Positions 46,506-54,048 of a stretch of 64,000 nt of DNA are shown here, piece after piece; position 1 is the first letter of the stretch; the number at the start of each line of letters is the position of its first letter. The position numbers and the translations under genes were made by a program. The notes below the pieces were generated by a model that ran no database searches, was not told the DNA's origin, and saw only the letters and a program-made list of their open reading frames with translations. Source of the DNA: Labrys sp. KNU-23. GTDB lineage: Bacteria; Pseudomonadota; Alphaproteobacteria; Rhizobiales; Labraceae. The stretch spans positions 1,302,001 to 1,366,000 of the forward strand of contig NZ_CP043489.1 of assembly GCF_008330945.1 (NCBI RefSeq), in the 5' to 3' direction.

Positions 46506-46786
46506 TGGACAGAGAACCCTGTCGCGGACGAATTACGATGACAGCGCACTCGACTGTCGACGTGCAGCGCATGAAGCGACCGCCCGCGCCAAAGCCGACA
46601 TAAACGCCTGGAGGACCACAGGTCCTGGCAAGGCCGCGCATGCAAACCAAAGCTCTGTTCGACGATTTCTTCTGGAAGAAAAATGGCAGCAGGAGAGCGT
46701 TTCGTTCGGTCTCACCGACAGAGCATCCCCTACGGCGTGGGAACCGTGGCCGTCAGGGGATGGTAGGACGGTTTAATTTCGAGGAG

Positions 46787-46825
46787 GGATTCGAACCAGC
46801 GCCCCCTCCCGTGTGAAGGGAGTGC
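46787..46825 (-). pseudogene. 3'-half tRNA remnant (Val-CAC-like anticodon arm)
   Basis: Read on the minus strand: a 5-bp anticodon stem CTCCC/GGGAG around the loop TTCACAC (anticodon CAC), a GGGGC variable region, then GCTGG and the T-loop GGTTCGAATCC. The 3' T-stem strand no longer pairs, there is no CCA end, and no D-arm or 5' acceptor strand is present. It is a tRNA-like fragment, possibly the scar of an element that used the 3' half of a tRNA gene as its attachment site. In that case the element would lie at higher coordinates. Confidence 0.6.
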
Positions 46826-46926
46826 CCTCCCTTTCCTGCCCGAATGCCAATGGGGCGCTGAAAGGCATTGCAAAAGTCAGACGCAAAAGAGAAGCTTTAA
46901 TCGACAGATTTGAGAAGGATATGCCG

Positions 46927-47139
46927 ATGGCTAGCAGCTTTATCCAATCCTCAAAACTGAAGGTGCTTTGGTTCCTCCTAGCCCCGGCGATAGGTGGATT
47001 TTTTGGGGGATACTTAGCTGGCGGCCCTGGTGCTGGGACAGCAGGTGCACTTGGAGGCGCCGCTGGCGGATTCTGGACCTATCAGAGGCATATGAGACGC
47101 CAGCAAGCCGACCTGGAGAAAGGTTCTCATAATTCCTGA
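46927..47139 (+). CDS. Small glycine-zipper membrane protein
   Basis: A 70-residue protein with two hydrophobic segments (VLWFLLAPAIGGFFGGYLA, then a Gly/Ala-rich AGTAGALGGAAGGFW) and a basic C-terminus. Repeated Gly at four-residue spacing is typical of glycine-zipper inner-membrane proteins. ATG 46927 fits GAAGGA seven bases upstream better than ATG 46921. Function unknown. Confidence 0.6.
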   Translation: MASSFIQSSKLKVLWFLLAPAIGGFFGGYLAGGPGAGTAGALGGAAGGFWTYQRHMRRQQADLEKGSHNS

Positions 47140-47262
47140 CTTTTGAGGCGCATCGTCCAAGTGGCAAAAACTCGAAGACCCAGAGGCGTAAAAATCGCTG
47201 CAGCGATTCAAGCCTTGCTCTCAAACAAATATGCTGCCCCGAACCGGGCACGCCGAGGATAA

Positions 47263-47302
47263 GCTCAGATCTGAGCAGTCCAGTGATTTCAGTGGGTTAG
47301 AT
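47263..47302 (+). repeat. 40-bp direct repeat, copy 2
   Basis: Second copy of the repeat at 43788 (36/40 identical). Confidence 0.8.
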
Positions 47303-47402
47303 GGCGGTGACCCTGGCCGATCCTAGCTCGGCGTCTCGCGAGGCCGAGGATCTGGAGGGAATCGACTGGATAAGGGGCGGTGGTAAGCCGCCCCTCTCCA
47401 TA

Positions 47403-47612
47403 CTATGCCGCGCGAGCCGCGGCGGATGGGAAGTCTGGTGGCAGATCATCCGCTGGCGGGATGCCGGGGAACAATTTGCCGGCCATCACATCCGCGATGC
47501 GGCCAAAGTTCAGGCCTGGGTAATAGCCGGAGATCCAAGAGTAAGGGATCTTCAGCAGACGGGCCTTCTTAATCACCGGAACCATTTCCGGCGTCACTTT
47601 GCGGTCGTTCAT
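47403..47612 (-). CDS. Hypothetical protein (69 aa), possibly DNA-binding
   Basis: Begins MNDRKVTPEMVPVIKKARLLKIPYSWISGYYPGLNFGRIADVM. The IPYSWISGYYPGLNFGRIADV stretch could be a helix-turn-helix, and the C-terminus is Pro-rich. ATG 47612 is preceded by AAGGGAAGGAT, a strong site. Looks like a small conserved rhizobial accessory gene; no named family. Confidence 0.6.
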   Translation of the reverse strand: MNDRKVTPEMVPVIKKARLLKIPYSWISGYYPGLNFGRIADVMAGKLFPGIPPADDLPPDFPSAAARAA

Positions 47613-48022
47613 ATCCTTCCCTTTCACGAAAGGATGCGACCGAATTGCGGTTGACGCTGATCCGTAAATGAATCATTGTCGGCCTGCTGTAGCGCCGAAA
47701 TTCGGTCGCGAGTTCTATCCCGGAACCATTTCCGGAACAGTTTGACCCAATAGCTTCCAAGGCATGGGTCTAGTTGACATAGCCCGGGTTAGCATTGGCG
47801 TGCTGCCCGGGTTTCCTTTGTCTGCAATTACTTGCCGACACTGTATTTTTTTGATTTCCAGTGATTCGAGTCAAGTCGGGGCCGGTTTTCCACAGCCGCC
47901 GTCAACGTTATTCCGCGCACGTGGCGTGTTTTTTGTCGGCTCGATCGGCAAGTGCCGGGGATTCCCGCGCTCCGATTTCATGCTATGCAATTGCCCTCGG
48001 AGCGTCAGGCGGGGTCGTTTCC
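47613..48022. other. Intergenic region without a recognisable gene
   Basis: 410 bases between divergent small genes; a promoter region for both is expected, but no clear boxes or repeats were found. Confidence 0.45.
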
Positions 48023-48544
48023 ATGAAATTGGTCGTCGAGAATTCGGACGTGGACCTGGCTCGCCACGCGGCTTCGGAGGAAGTCGAGAAGACGCTCAGG
48101 GAATTCGCGATCAATTTCCTGCGGGTTGTCGCTGGCGGCGGCCGATCATACGAGATCTACGGCGACATGGTTGCGTGCATCGAGGCCGCCCAAGCCTATC
48201 AAAAGCTCCATGGCCTCCTCCCCTCCTCTTGGGACATCTCCAACGCGGTCGACGGGAATAGGGCCGATCGTGAGTGGATGGAGAGTTGGCCGCCAAAAGA
48301 CAGAGAATGGTACTGGACGAATGGCGAGGCGGCCATCATCGACGCGAAAATGGACATTCGCCAAGCAAGCCTGCGCATTGTCGCCGCCCAAATGGCCCGT
48401 CAAAGAACCATTCAGTACAATGCCGAGAACCTATTCGATAAGGGCTTGCGACGGCTCGATGATATTCGCGAAGAACGGCGGCGAGCGCGCGCTGAAGCTT
48501 CTAGGCCACGACGAAAGACGGTCCGCAAGAAGACGGCACCCTAG
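48023..48544 (+). CDS. Hypothetical protein (173 aa)
   Basis: A mainly helical soluble protein with a Trp-rich middle (REWMESWPPKDREWYWTNGEA) and a strongly basic C-terminus (EERRRARAEASRPRRKTVRKK), suggesting nucleic-acid binding. ATG 48023 has AGGCGGGG upstream. No family is recognised. Confidence 0.6.
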   Translation: MKLVVENSDVDLARHAASEEVEKTLREFAINFLRVVAGGGRSYEIYGDMVACIEAAQAYQKLHGLLPSSWDISNAVDGNRADREWMESWPPKDREWYWTNGEAAIIDAKMDIRQASLRIVAAQMARQRTIQYNAENLFDKGLRRLDDIREERRRARAEASRPRRKTVRKKTAP

Positions 48545-48914
48545 ACCACAACCCATTCGAGCCCGAAAAACCGTTGCTCGGTTATCCACGCCGACATTGA
48601 TATTGCTTGATAATTTCTGGAACAGATTGGGTACGGTTTCGTTGGGTGGGACTTTTTACCCGCACCTTTGTTCTCGATTAGTTCGATGGCCCACACCACC
48701 ACAATCGCCGTTCCTCGCGCGCTGCCGGAAATGCAGGGCGCGACCGCACGAATAGAGCATCGCCCTAGCCAGAGCCGGATCGGATTCGCGCGGATCTCCG
48801 TTTGCTGTTAGAGGTGGGTGGCCAACTCGTGACACCTGTTCTGATCCGACATTGTCCCGGCTTCGAAACATGCGAGTATGGGTGAGGTGCCGTGGCGTTC
48901 GGAAGGAATGACTG
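48545..48914. other. Intergenic region without a recognisable gene
   Basis: 370 bases; no conserved feature seen. Confidence 0.45.
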
Positions 48915-49148
48915 ATGGCCCGAAATCCCCCACTTCCCAGCAGATTGGAGAAGCGACGCGCCGAAACCGATATCGTCGCCAACGCTCTTATCGAAGGTGA
49001 GACGCAGGCTCGGGACGCAAAGATTGCGCGCCTAAAAGCCCTGCGGGAAAAGCGAGATGGGATCGGTGAGGAACCCAAGCCATCCGTTCAGCATGCACCA
49101 GTGAAACGACAGCGCGTTCGTCGCGCCGTGACACAGGGGCAACGATAA
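48915..49148 (+). CDS. Small basic hypothetical protein (77 aa)
   Basis: Charged coiled-coil-like protein (ETDIVANALIEGETQARDAKIARLKALREKRDG) with a basic tail RVRRAVTQGQR. GGAAGGAATGACTG precedes ATG 48915. No family recognised. Confidence 0.55.
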   Translation: MARNPPLPSRLEKRRAETDIVANALIEGETQARDAKIARLKALREKRDGIGEEPKPSVQHAPVKRQRVRRAVTQGQR

Positions 49149-49178
49149 GCTCAACGCCGGCATCAGAGGGGATGAGCA

Positions 49179-49382
49179 ATGCCCAATAGCGTCGATCCAA
49201 TTGAGCGCGTATGTCGCGCCTTGTGCCGGTTTCATGGTAATCTTGAGAACTCACAATTCGATGGCAGCCCGATGTGGGAGTCCTACCGTGACGAGGCAAT
49301 GGCCATTCTATGGGTATTGAGAGAAGACGATTGGCTGCCGAACGGTTCGGTAGTGCGGAAAGACATACGCCGAAGCGTGTGA
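49179..49382 (+). CDS. Small hypothetical protein (67 aa)
   Basis: MPNSVDPIERVCRALCRFHGN, then MWESYRDEAMAILWVLREDDW, a helical pattern common among short rhizobial accessory proteins. GAGGGGAT lies upstream of ATG 49179, 30 bases after the previous gene, so the two may be co-translated. Confidence 0.55.
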   Translation: MPNSVDPIERVCRALCRFHGNLENSQFDGSPMWESYRDEAMAILWVLREDDWLPNGSVVRKDIRRSV

Positions 49383-49448
49383 CCGCCGCGCCAGATGTCT
49401 GCCCCAATCAAACCGTCCGCCAAATATGCTCCGTGTGAGAAAGGCGCA

Positions 49449-49655
49449 TTATTTTATCGGGTCTTTTGAGGTAGCGCCCGTGGCTATTAAACTTAAATCA
49501 CTTTCTACGCCAAAGGATAGGAACTTTCCTCGGTGGTCGTAGGCAGGCGCAGCTCTCGCCCTCGCATCCCGTCCCCGCTCGGCCCAAAACGCGTTTATCG
49601 CCGCGGCCTGACGCTCTGCCTCCTCTAAGGACGTGCCTCGATCGGCATTGTTCAC
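49449..49655 (-). CDS. Small hypothetical protein (68 aa)
   Basis: Contains EEAERQAAAINAFWAERGRDARARA, a pattern (FWAxRG) that recurs in short rhizobial proteins. The GTG 49655 start has only a modest GAGG site upstream. Low-confidence gene call. Confidence 0.4.
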   Translation of the reverse strand: MNNADRGTSLEEAERQAAAINAFWAERGRDARARAAPAYDHRGKFLSFGVESDLSLIATGATSKDPIK

Positions 49656-49975
49656 GGGTGCCTCGCTTTATCGGCGTAGATCCTGGGCCGGGCAGGTCCC
49701 GCTGTTGGATAAGGTCTTCGCCGAAACTAGGGGGCGCTTGGGTCCGCCGATCCGTTTCGGGCGCAAACGGCAGCGCCCTGCGCATCCCAACTGGGTTGTT
49801 CGCAACCAGCTACCGTTTTGTAGCACGATAAAGAAGTCGGCGGGGATCTAATTCAGGTGCACGTAATCTGACGCACGTCTCGCAAAGGAGCAACTGCGAT
49901 CCATCCCTTAGGGTGTATAGTCCTACATTGCCTAGCCGGCACGGGCGGCGCTCAGGGTGCCGCGCAGGAGACAAA
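49656..49975. other. Intergenic region without a recognisable gene
   Basis: 320 bases between divergent small genes; nothing recognisable. Confidence 0.4.
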
Positions 49976-50182
49976 GTGATTAGCTTCAAAGGCTATGTCT
50001 ACGAGTCCACGAGCCCCGATATGCCCATTATCGCCGTTATCTTCGATGGTGAGGACAACCCAATCCAAATGCGGGTCGTCACGACGATCGAGCAGGGAAT
50101 GCAATTCCTCGCTGATTTTGTATCCAATGGCGATGAACTTCGCGAGGTTCTGGGGCGAAGCCAACATCAGATGGCGCATTGA
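49976..50182 (+). CDS. Small hypothetical protein (68 aa)
   Basis: ISFKGYVYESTSPDMPIIAVIFDGEDNPIQMRV suggests a small beta-sheet protein, followed by a helix (TIEQGMQFLADFVSNGDELREVLG). The GTG 49976 start has AGGAG 5 bases upstream. No family recognised. Confidence 0.58.
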   Translation: MISFKGYVYESTSPDMPIIAVIFDGEDNPIQMRVVTTIEQGMQFLADFVSNGDELREVLGRSQHQMAH

Positions 50183-50629
50183 ATTCGTTGGAGCCCGGCG
50201 TTTCGGCAGCGCCGGGCTTTCTATTGGACGATGAACGGCGTTGCAAAAGCTCGGTTCGAGTGTGAGGCTTCAATCGGGAGTGTCTCGAAATTGGAGCTCT
50301 CATTGAACGCCTAACTTCTCTGGCGAGCACCGATTATGGCTTATCCGAAGACTAAGCGAACTTGGGTTTGTTTTCTCGGTTTCCGCTCATTAACGGCAGT
50401 CGGCATGGGTTGGTTGTTTTCAAGTTTTCGGTCGCCATCCGAGATATTTCGATATTGGCCAAGGGCCTCGATCTTCTTCTTTTTCTTGTTCTTTGTTGGC
50501 GATCTATCTGCATATTTGACTCCACGCCTATTGCGAGCAGGCGGTGTCGATTTTGGACAGTCGCGCGATTCCTGACTTTGCAAACGATTCCTGCGACACA
50601 ATGCTGGTTAGAGCCATAAACGCAAAAAA
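50183..50629. other. Intergenic region without a recognisable gene
   Basis: 447 bases; short open frames here lack ribosome sites or protein-like composition. Confidence 0.4.
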
Positions 50630-50659
50630 GCACCCCCGATCCTGAAGGACCAGGGGTGC
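50630..50659 (-). terminator. Intrinsic terminator of paralogue 2
   Basis: GCACCCC (50630-50636) pairs with GGGGTGC (50653-50659), with an inner GGACC-type stem. The six A bases at 50624-50629 are a U-run on the minus strand. Confidence 0.88.
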
Positions 50660-50688
50660 AGTATTCTTGGATCGGGAACGATGAGCGG

Positions 50689-51099
50689 TTAGGAGTTGAC
50701 GCCGCTGCCGCTGTTGCCGCCGCCATTATTGCCACCGCCAGAGCCGTCATTTCCGCCGCCGTTGTGGCCGCCTCCGCTGGAACCGCTGCCGCTGCCCGTA
50801 CTACCGCCACCGCTGGACGAGCCCTTGTTGCTCGGGGCGCTGTTCGATTTGGTGCCAGCCGAGCTAGCGGCTGACCTCTCATGGCCTGGGCCGCCCTGGC
50901 TAATGCAGGTCGAGCCAAACACGCGCTGCCACAAGCTTGCGCCTTCAGCCCGATAGCAACAGCTGGAGCGGGCCAAGCTGTCCTCGACATGGCAGCGGTT
51001 GGAGACCGTACCGGCATTGCTGGCGGTGGAAACAGTCAGGGCGGACAGCAGGATTACGGACCCAGCCAGGACGCCGGGGAGGGTTGCACGAAGTGCCAT
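50689..51099 (-). CDS. Secreted Gly/Asn-rich low-complexity protein, paralogue 2
   Basis: 136 residues: signal peptide (TLPGVLAGSVILLSALTVS, cleavage near SNAG), Cys module with the same spacing as paralogue 1 (C, ten residues, CC, sixteen residues, C), a Gly-His pair (GGPGHERS versus GDLGHGGQ in paralogue 1), then Gly/Ser/Asn repeats such as SGGGHNGGGNDGSGGG. Identical length and gene architecture (palindrome ~100 bases upstream, terminator ~30 bases downstream) show a duplicated unit. Function unknown. Confidence 0.75.
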   Translation of the reverse strand: MALRATLPGVLAGSVILLSALTVSTASNAGTVSNRCHVEDSLARSSCCYRAEGASLWQRVFGSTCISQGGPGHERSAASSAGTKSNSAPSNKGSSSGGGSTGSGSGSSGGGHNGGGNDGSGGGNNGGGNSGSGVNS

Positions 51100-51440
51100 A
51101 GTTCGAAGCTCTTAATTAAGAAGGGGGGGTATGTCCTTGCTGCGGCCGCGCCGGCAGCGCTCATTGCGACGTGCGATCTAGCACCGGCCTGTCGCTGTTG
51201 ATGTGCGATTTGGCACACATCAAACGGAGATACGCCGCAGTCGAGAGCCCCGAGGACCGCCCGGGGGGCATGCTGCGGCCGTTGCCGTGTAATCAGTTGG
51301 TCGTCGTGCCGCGGCCGGCGAATGCGACTGTGGGGTAGCCAATCAGGCTCACCTCGCGCGCAATGATGTCTGACAGGCGGGCTCTGGCCTACCCAACACG
51401 GCCGGGCTTTTTGGGCGAAAGGGGTTAGATACGGGGGAAT
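51100..51440. other. Regulatory gap upstream of paralogue 2
   Basis: 341 bases with no gene; holds the palindrome at 51202 and the promoter of paralogue 2. Confidence 0.5.
51202..51217. promoter_or_regulatory. TGTGC-N6-GCACA palindrome upstream of paralogue 2
   Basis: TGTGC (51202-51206) and GCACA (51213-51217) around GATTTG, 103 bases above the start codon. The half-site TGTGCGATTT is identical to that of the copy at 46371. Confidence 0.68.
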
Positions 51441-52013
51441 CTAGTTGCAAGCCCCAAGATCACCTTCGGTCATCCGTTTTATGGCGACCGGGTTCCCTTC
51501 CAAGATGGATCGCGCAAGCCGGCCGCATGCCGACTTCGGCTTACGTATATACGCGTTTGCCAGAGAACTTGCGCACGCCGAACATGCACCTGAATCCAGC
51601 AGGCGGTTCTCGATATCGTCCTGACGCAAATCAGCCGGAGAGTTCTTGGATCGAACCACGACTAGGTCGTGCATTTCCACGCCGTCGTATGTTTCGGATT
51701 TGCTGAGATCCACACGGCAATTTGTCAGGATGAAATTGTCTCCCCGCATGCCATCGGGTCCGAAGCGAACAGAGTAGCATCCACCCCCGTGAGAACAGAT
51801 GAAACTAGCCCCCGTCTTTGCGTTGACGTTGTATTGCGTCACCGCACCGACAAGATCGCCACGGTGGTAATACGGGTCGTCGTTTTTCTGAGGGACACCG
51901 TCGCTGTCTACGGGCGTCGGATCATTCAATGCCTTAGCATTGCAGATGTCTGCCGAATGTGCCGGCTGTACAAACAAGACAGCTAGGACGACGAACGCTG
52001 ATAGGTATTTCAT
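51441..52013 (-). CDS. Secreted Cys-containing protein, unknown function
   Basis: A 190-residue product with a signal peptide (KYLSAFVVLAVLFVQPAHSA). The mature part has about eight Cys (SFICSHGGGCYSVRFG, TNCRVDLS, SGACSACAS, SACGRL, GACN end), suggesting several disulfides, and a PYYHRGDLVGAVTQYNV segment. AAGGAAT precedes ATG 52013. A pair of overlapping palindromes lies 69-100 bases upstream. It follows the same secreted, palindrome-controlled pattern as the Gly/Asn-rich genes. Confidence 0.72.
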   Translation of the reverse strand: MKYLSAFVVLAVLFVQPAHSADICNAKALNDPTPVDSDGVPQKNDDPYYHRGDLVGAVTQYNVNAKTGASFICSHGGGCYSVRFGPDGMRGDNFILTNCRVDLSKSETYDGVEMHDLVVVRSKNSPADLRQDDIENRLLDSGACSACASSLANAYIRKPKSACGRLARSILEGNPVAIKRMTEGDLGACN

Positions 52014-52081
52014 GTATTCCTTAATCTTTCTTGGACTTAAACCTCTATCTATGTAAATATTTAATTAGTCTCAAGCGCCAA

Positions 52082-52113
52082 AATCGCATAATAAATGCGA
52101 TTGTCGCATTTAT
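52082..52113. promoter_or_regulatory. Overlapping palindromes upstream of the secreted protein gene
   Basis: Site 1: AATCGCAT (52082-52089) and ATGCGATT (52095-52102). Site 2: ATAAATGCGA (52091-52100), TTG, and its exact complement (52104-52113), a 10-3-10 palindrome. They share the middle ATGCGA half-site, giving three half-sites in a row. Confidence 0.65.
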
Positions 52114-52291
52114 ATCTTTCGTATTGTCGAGAAACACGATTCATGTTACGCACAAGCATGAATAATTATGTTAAGATTTCACAATGGAAATTTGGATTCA
52201 TTCTTATTGTAAGTAATAATTCAATTTATGATCATATCTTATTGCGCGGGACGGCACTTTGATGCGGCTGCGGCTGCGCGGGGGAATCACT

Positions 52292-53412
52292 ATGTCTGAC
52301 CTAAAGAGCCTGACCCGCCGAGAACTCTACGATCTATTATGGAAAAAGCCGGTGGATACCCTTGCCAAAGAATTTGGTATTTCGGGGCGGGGACTAGGGA
52401 AGCTTTGCGAACGGTACAGCATCCCTGTGCCGCCTCGTGGGTACTGGGAGCGCAAAGCGGCCAGGCAGAAGCCGGTAAAAGCTCCTCTCTTGGAGATAGA
52501 GGGGAGGCACCAGGCGGACGTGGCGATTCGTATATTCAGGACACCGCTGCCCACGGAGGAAGAACGCGGCAGGCCCGACTATTTCAGGTACTGGCACCAG
52601 CAAAGCAAGGAGATCGGGGACGTCAAGGTGCCTGAAAGGCTCATGAAGCCTCACCCTATTGTTGCCCGTTGGCTGACCGAGGATGTCGAGGAGAGGAAGC
52701 GAACTCGCCAGGGCGGTTGGGGGAGTCACAATTCCCTTAAGCCCCCACGAGAAACCCCGCTCGGCAACCGAAGGCTTCGGATATTCGATGCGATGTTCAA
52801 GTGGTTGTAGGCGGCTGGACTGCAAATTAAGCAAGATTCAAAGCATTTTCGGGAAATTGCAGTCCGAGCGGGGAATGATACCGTAGAATTTTTGCTACGA
52901 GAATGGATCAGAGAATATCGACGCCCAGTAACTCCGGAAGAATCTGAAGATTTTTATTATGGAAATCAGAAGTGACGCCAAATCAAGGAGTCTACTAGGC
53001 TGCTTGAATTAAAGATCACCACATATCCTCCTTCTGGGGTTCCAAATCGCTGGAGAGAGGAGGAGCATACGATCGAGGAGAAACTTTCAGAAATTCTGGC
53101 TGCCCTAATCACGATTCTAGCCGAGAGAGCACACAGCAGGGAGGAAGCCGAGGCCGACAGGCAGCGGCAGCACAGGCCAAGGCGCGAGAGAAGGAGCGTA
53201 AACGAGAGGCAGAGCGCAGAGACGCGTTGCTGTCCGCCGGCCGCGCCTGGAAAGATGCCGGAGTCATCCGAGATTTTGTGGCCGCTGTGAGGGCTTCAGT
53301 TTTGGCCGGAGGAACTTACGTCCCCGCCGAACAATACGATACGTGGGCTCCTTGGGCGCTTGGTTGCGCAGACAATATTGATCCGCTTTGCACGCGTAGC
53401 ACCGAGCAGTGA
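52292..53412 (+). pseudogene. Decayed gene for a rhizobial HTH-containing hypothetical protein (~370 aa)
   Basis: The N-terminus (MSDLKSLTRRELYDLLW, then ISGRGLGKLCERYSIPVPPRGYW) is a helix-turn-helix-like module seen in rhizobial hypothetical proteins. An in-frame TAG (52808-52810) follows FDAMFKWL, yet the same frame continues sensibly (DSKHFREIAVRAGNDTVEFL, then RRPVTPEESEDFYYGNQK) to an in-frame TGA at 52973-52975. It then continues again (GVPNRWREEEHTIEEKL) until a frameshift near 53155-53165. The C-terminal part (AWKDAGVIRDFVAAVRASV) lies in the next frame and ends at 53412. Three independent lesions mean the gene is dead. GGGGAA precedes ATG 52292. Confidence 0.82.
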
Positions 53413-53417
53413 TGGCC

Positions 53418-53684
53418 TTAGCCGCCGCCAAACTGCGTCGTGTCGTCTGTTCCGGTCTTGAGTGTCACGCCAACGCCGGTCGATACCGTGCCGCCTTCTA
53501 GAAACTGAATGCCAGCTGACTCCAACGCTGAGCGGATAGCGGCTAGGTTGTTTACCGACGGGTCCTTACGCCCCTTCTCAAAGTTCCTGATCGTGCTTTC
53601 GCTGAGATTGGATCTCTCTGCCAACTGGGATTGCGACCAGTCCAAGAGGCCTCTGGCGCCGCGAGATTGAGCTGCTGTGATCAT
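53418..53684 (-). CDS. XRE-type helix-turn-helix regulator (88 aa)
   Basis: Residues ~15-60 (LLDWSQSQLAERSNLSESTIRNFEKGRKDPSVNNLAAIRSAL) form a lambda-repressor-like HTH; the tail (IQFLEGG) matches the small XRE proteins common in rhizobial islands. Divergent from the gene at 53803, with a pair of direct repeats between them that are likely its operators. Confidence 0.88.
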   Translation of the reverse strand: MITAAQSRGARGLLDWSQSQLAERSNLSESTIRNFEKGRKDPSVNNLAAIRSALESAGIQFLEGGTVSTGVGVTLKTGTDDTTQFGGG

Positions 53685-53714
53685 TGCCGACCATTACCCG
53701 AAATAACGATTTTC

Positions 53715-53779
53715 GTCAATTTATCACGGAAAGCGATTGATGAGTTCAAAATTCACGAATATCGTTAATTTGTCACGAT
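53715..53779. promoter_or_regulatory. Two direct repeats, probable XRE operators
   Basis: GTCAATTTATCACGGA (53715-53730) and GTTAATTTGTCACGAT (53764-53779) share the consensus GTYAATTTRTCACG and are 49 bases apart, between the XRE gene and the divergent small gene. Confidence 0.55.
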
Positions 53780-53802
53780 TTCAGTTACACGGGGAACACG
53801 TC

Positions 53803-54048
53803 GTGACAAAGACCGCGAAGACAGAACCTCGCAGCCACGCAGCCGAGGCCGACCACGAGGAAGAGATTCTAGCGCTCGCAATGGAGTCTGGAATCCTTTG
53901 TGATCTCATCGAAAAGATCGAACGAGATATAAAGGTGATACGGGATGCCGGGCTTCTCAGCCACCCGATCGACACCGATCACCCAAGTTATATGTCTTAT
54001 ATGGTCAGGGGGAGGGCCGCGAAGCTCTGGAGTAGGTATGCTGCCTGA
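53803..54048 (+). CDS. Small hypothetical protein (81 aa)
   Basis: Acidic helical protein (SHAAEADHEEEILALAMESGILCDLIEKIERDIKVIRD). The GTG 53803 start follows GGGGAA by 6 bases and lies beyond the second direct repeat; an upstream ATG at 53740 would place the repeat inside the gene. Probably the partner gene controlled by the XRE regulator. Function unknown. Confidence 0.55.
   Translation: MTKTAKTEPRSHAAEADHEEEILALAMESGILCDLIEKIERDIKVIRDAGLLSHPIDTDHPSYMSYMVRGRAAKLWSRYAA

Noticed and set aside
46456..46776. 106-codon frame on the plus strand
   Set aside because: No ribosome site, low-complexity composition unlike a folded protein, and it ends just before the tRNA remnant and overlaps the palindrome at 46488.
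50336..50601. Overlapping small open frames on both strands
   Set aside because: Phe-rich or Lys-rich odd compositions, no ribosome sites and no family-like pattern.
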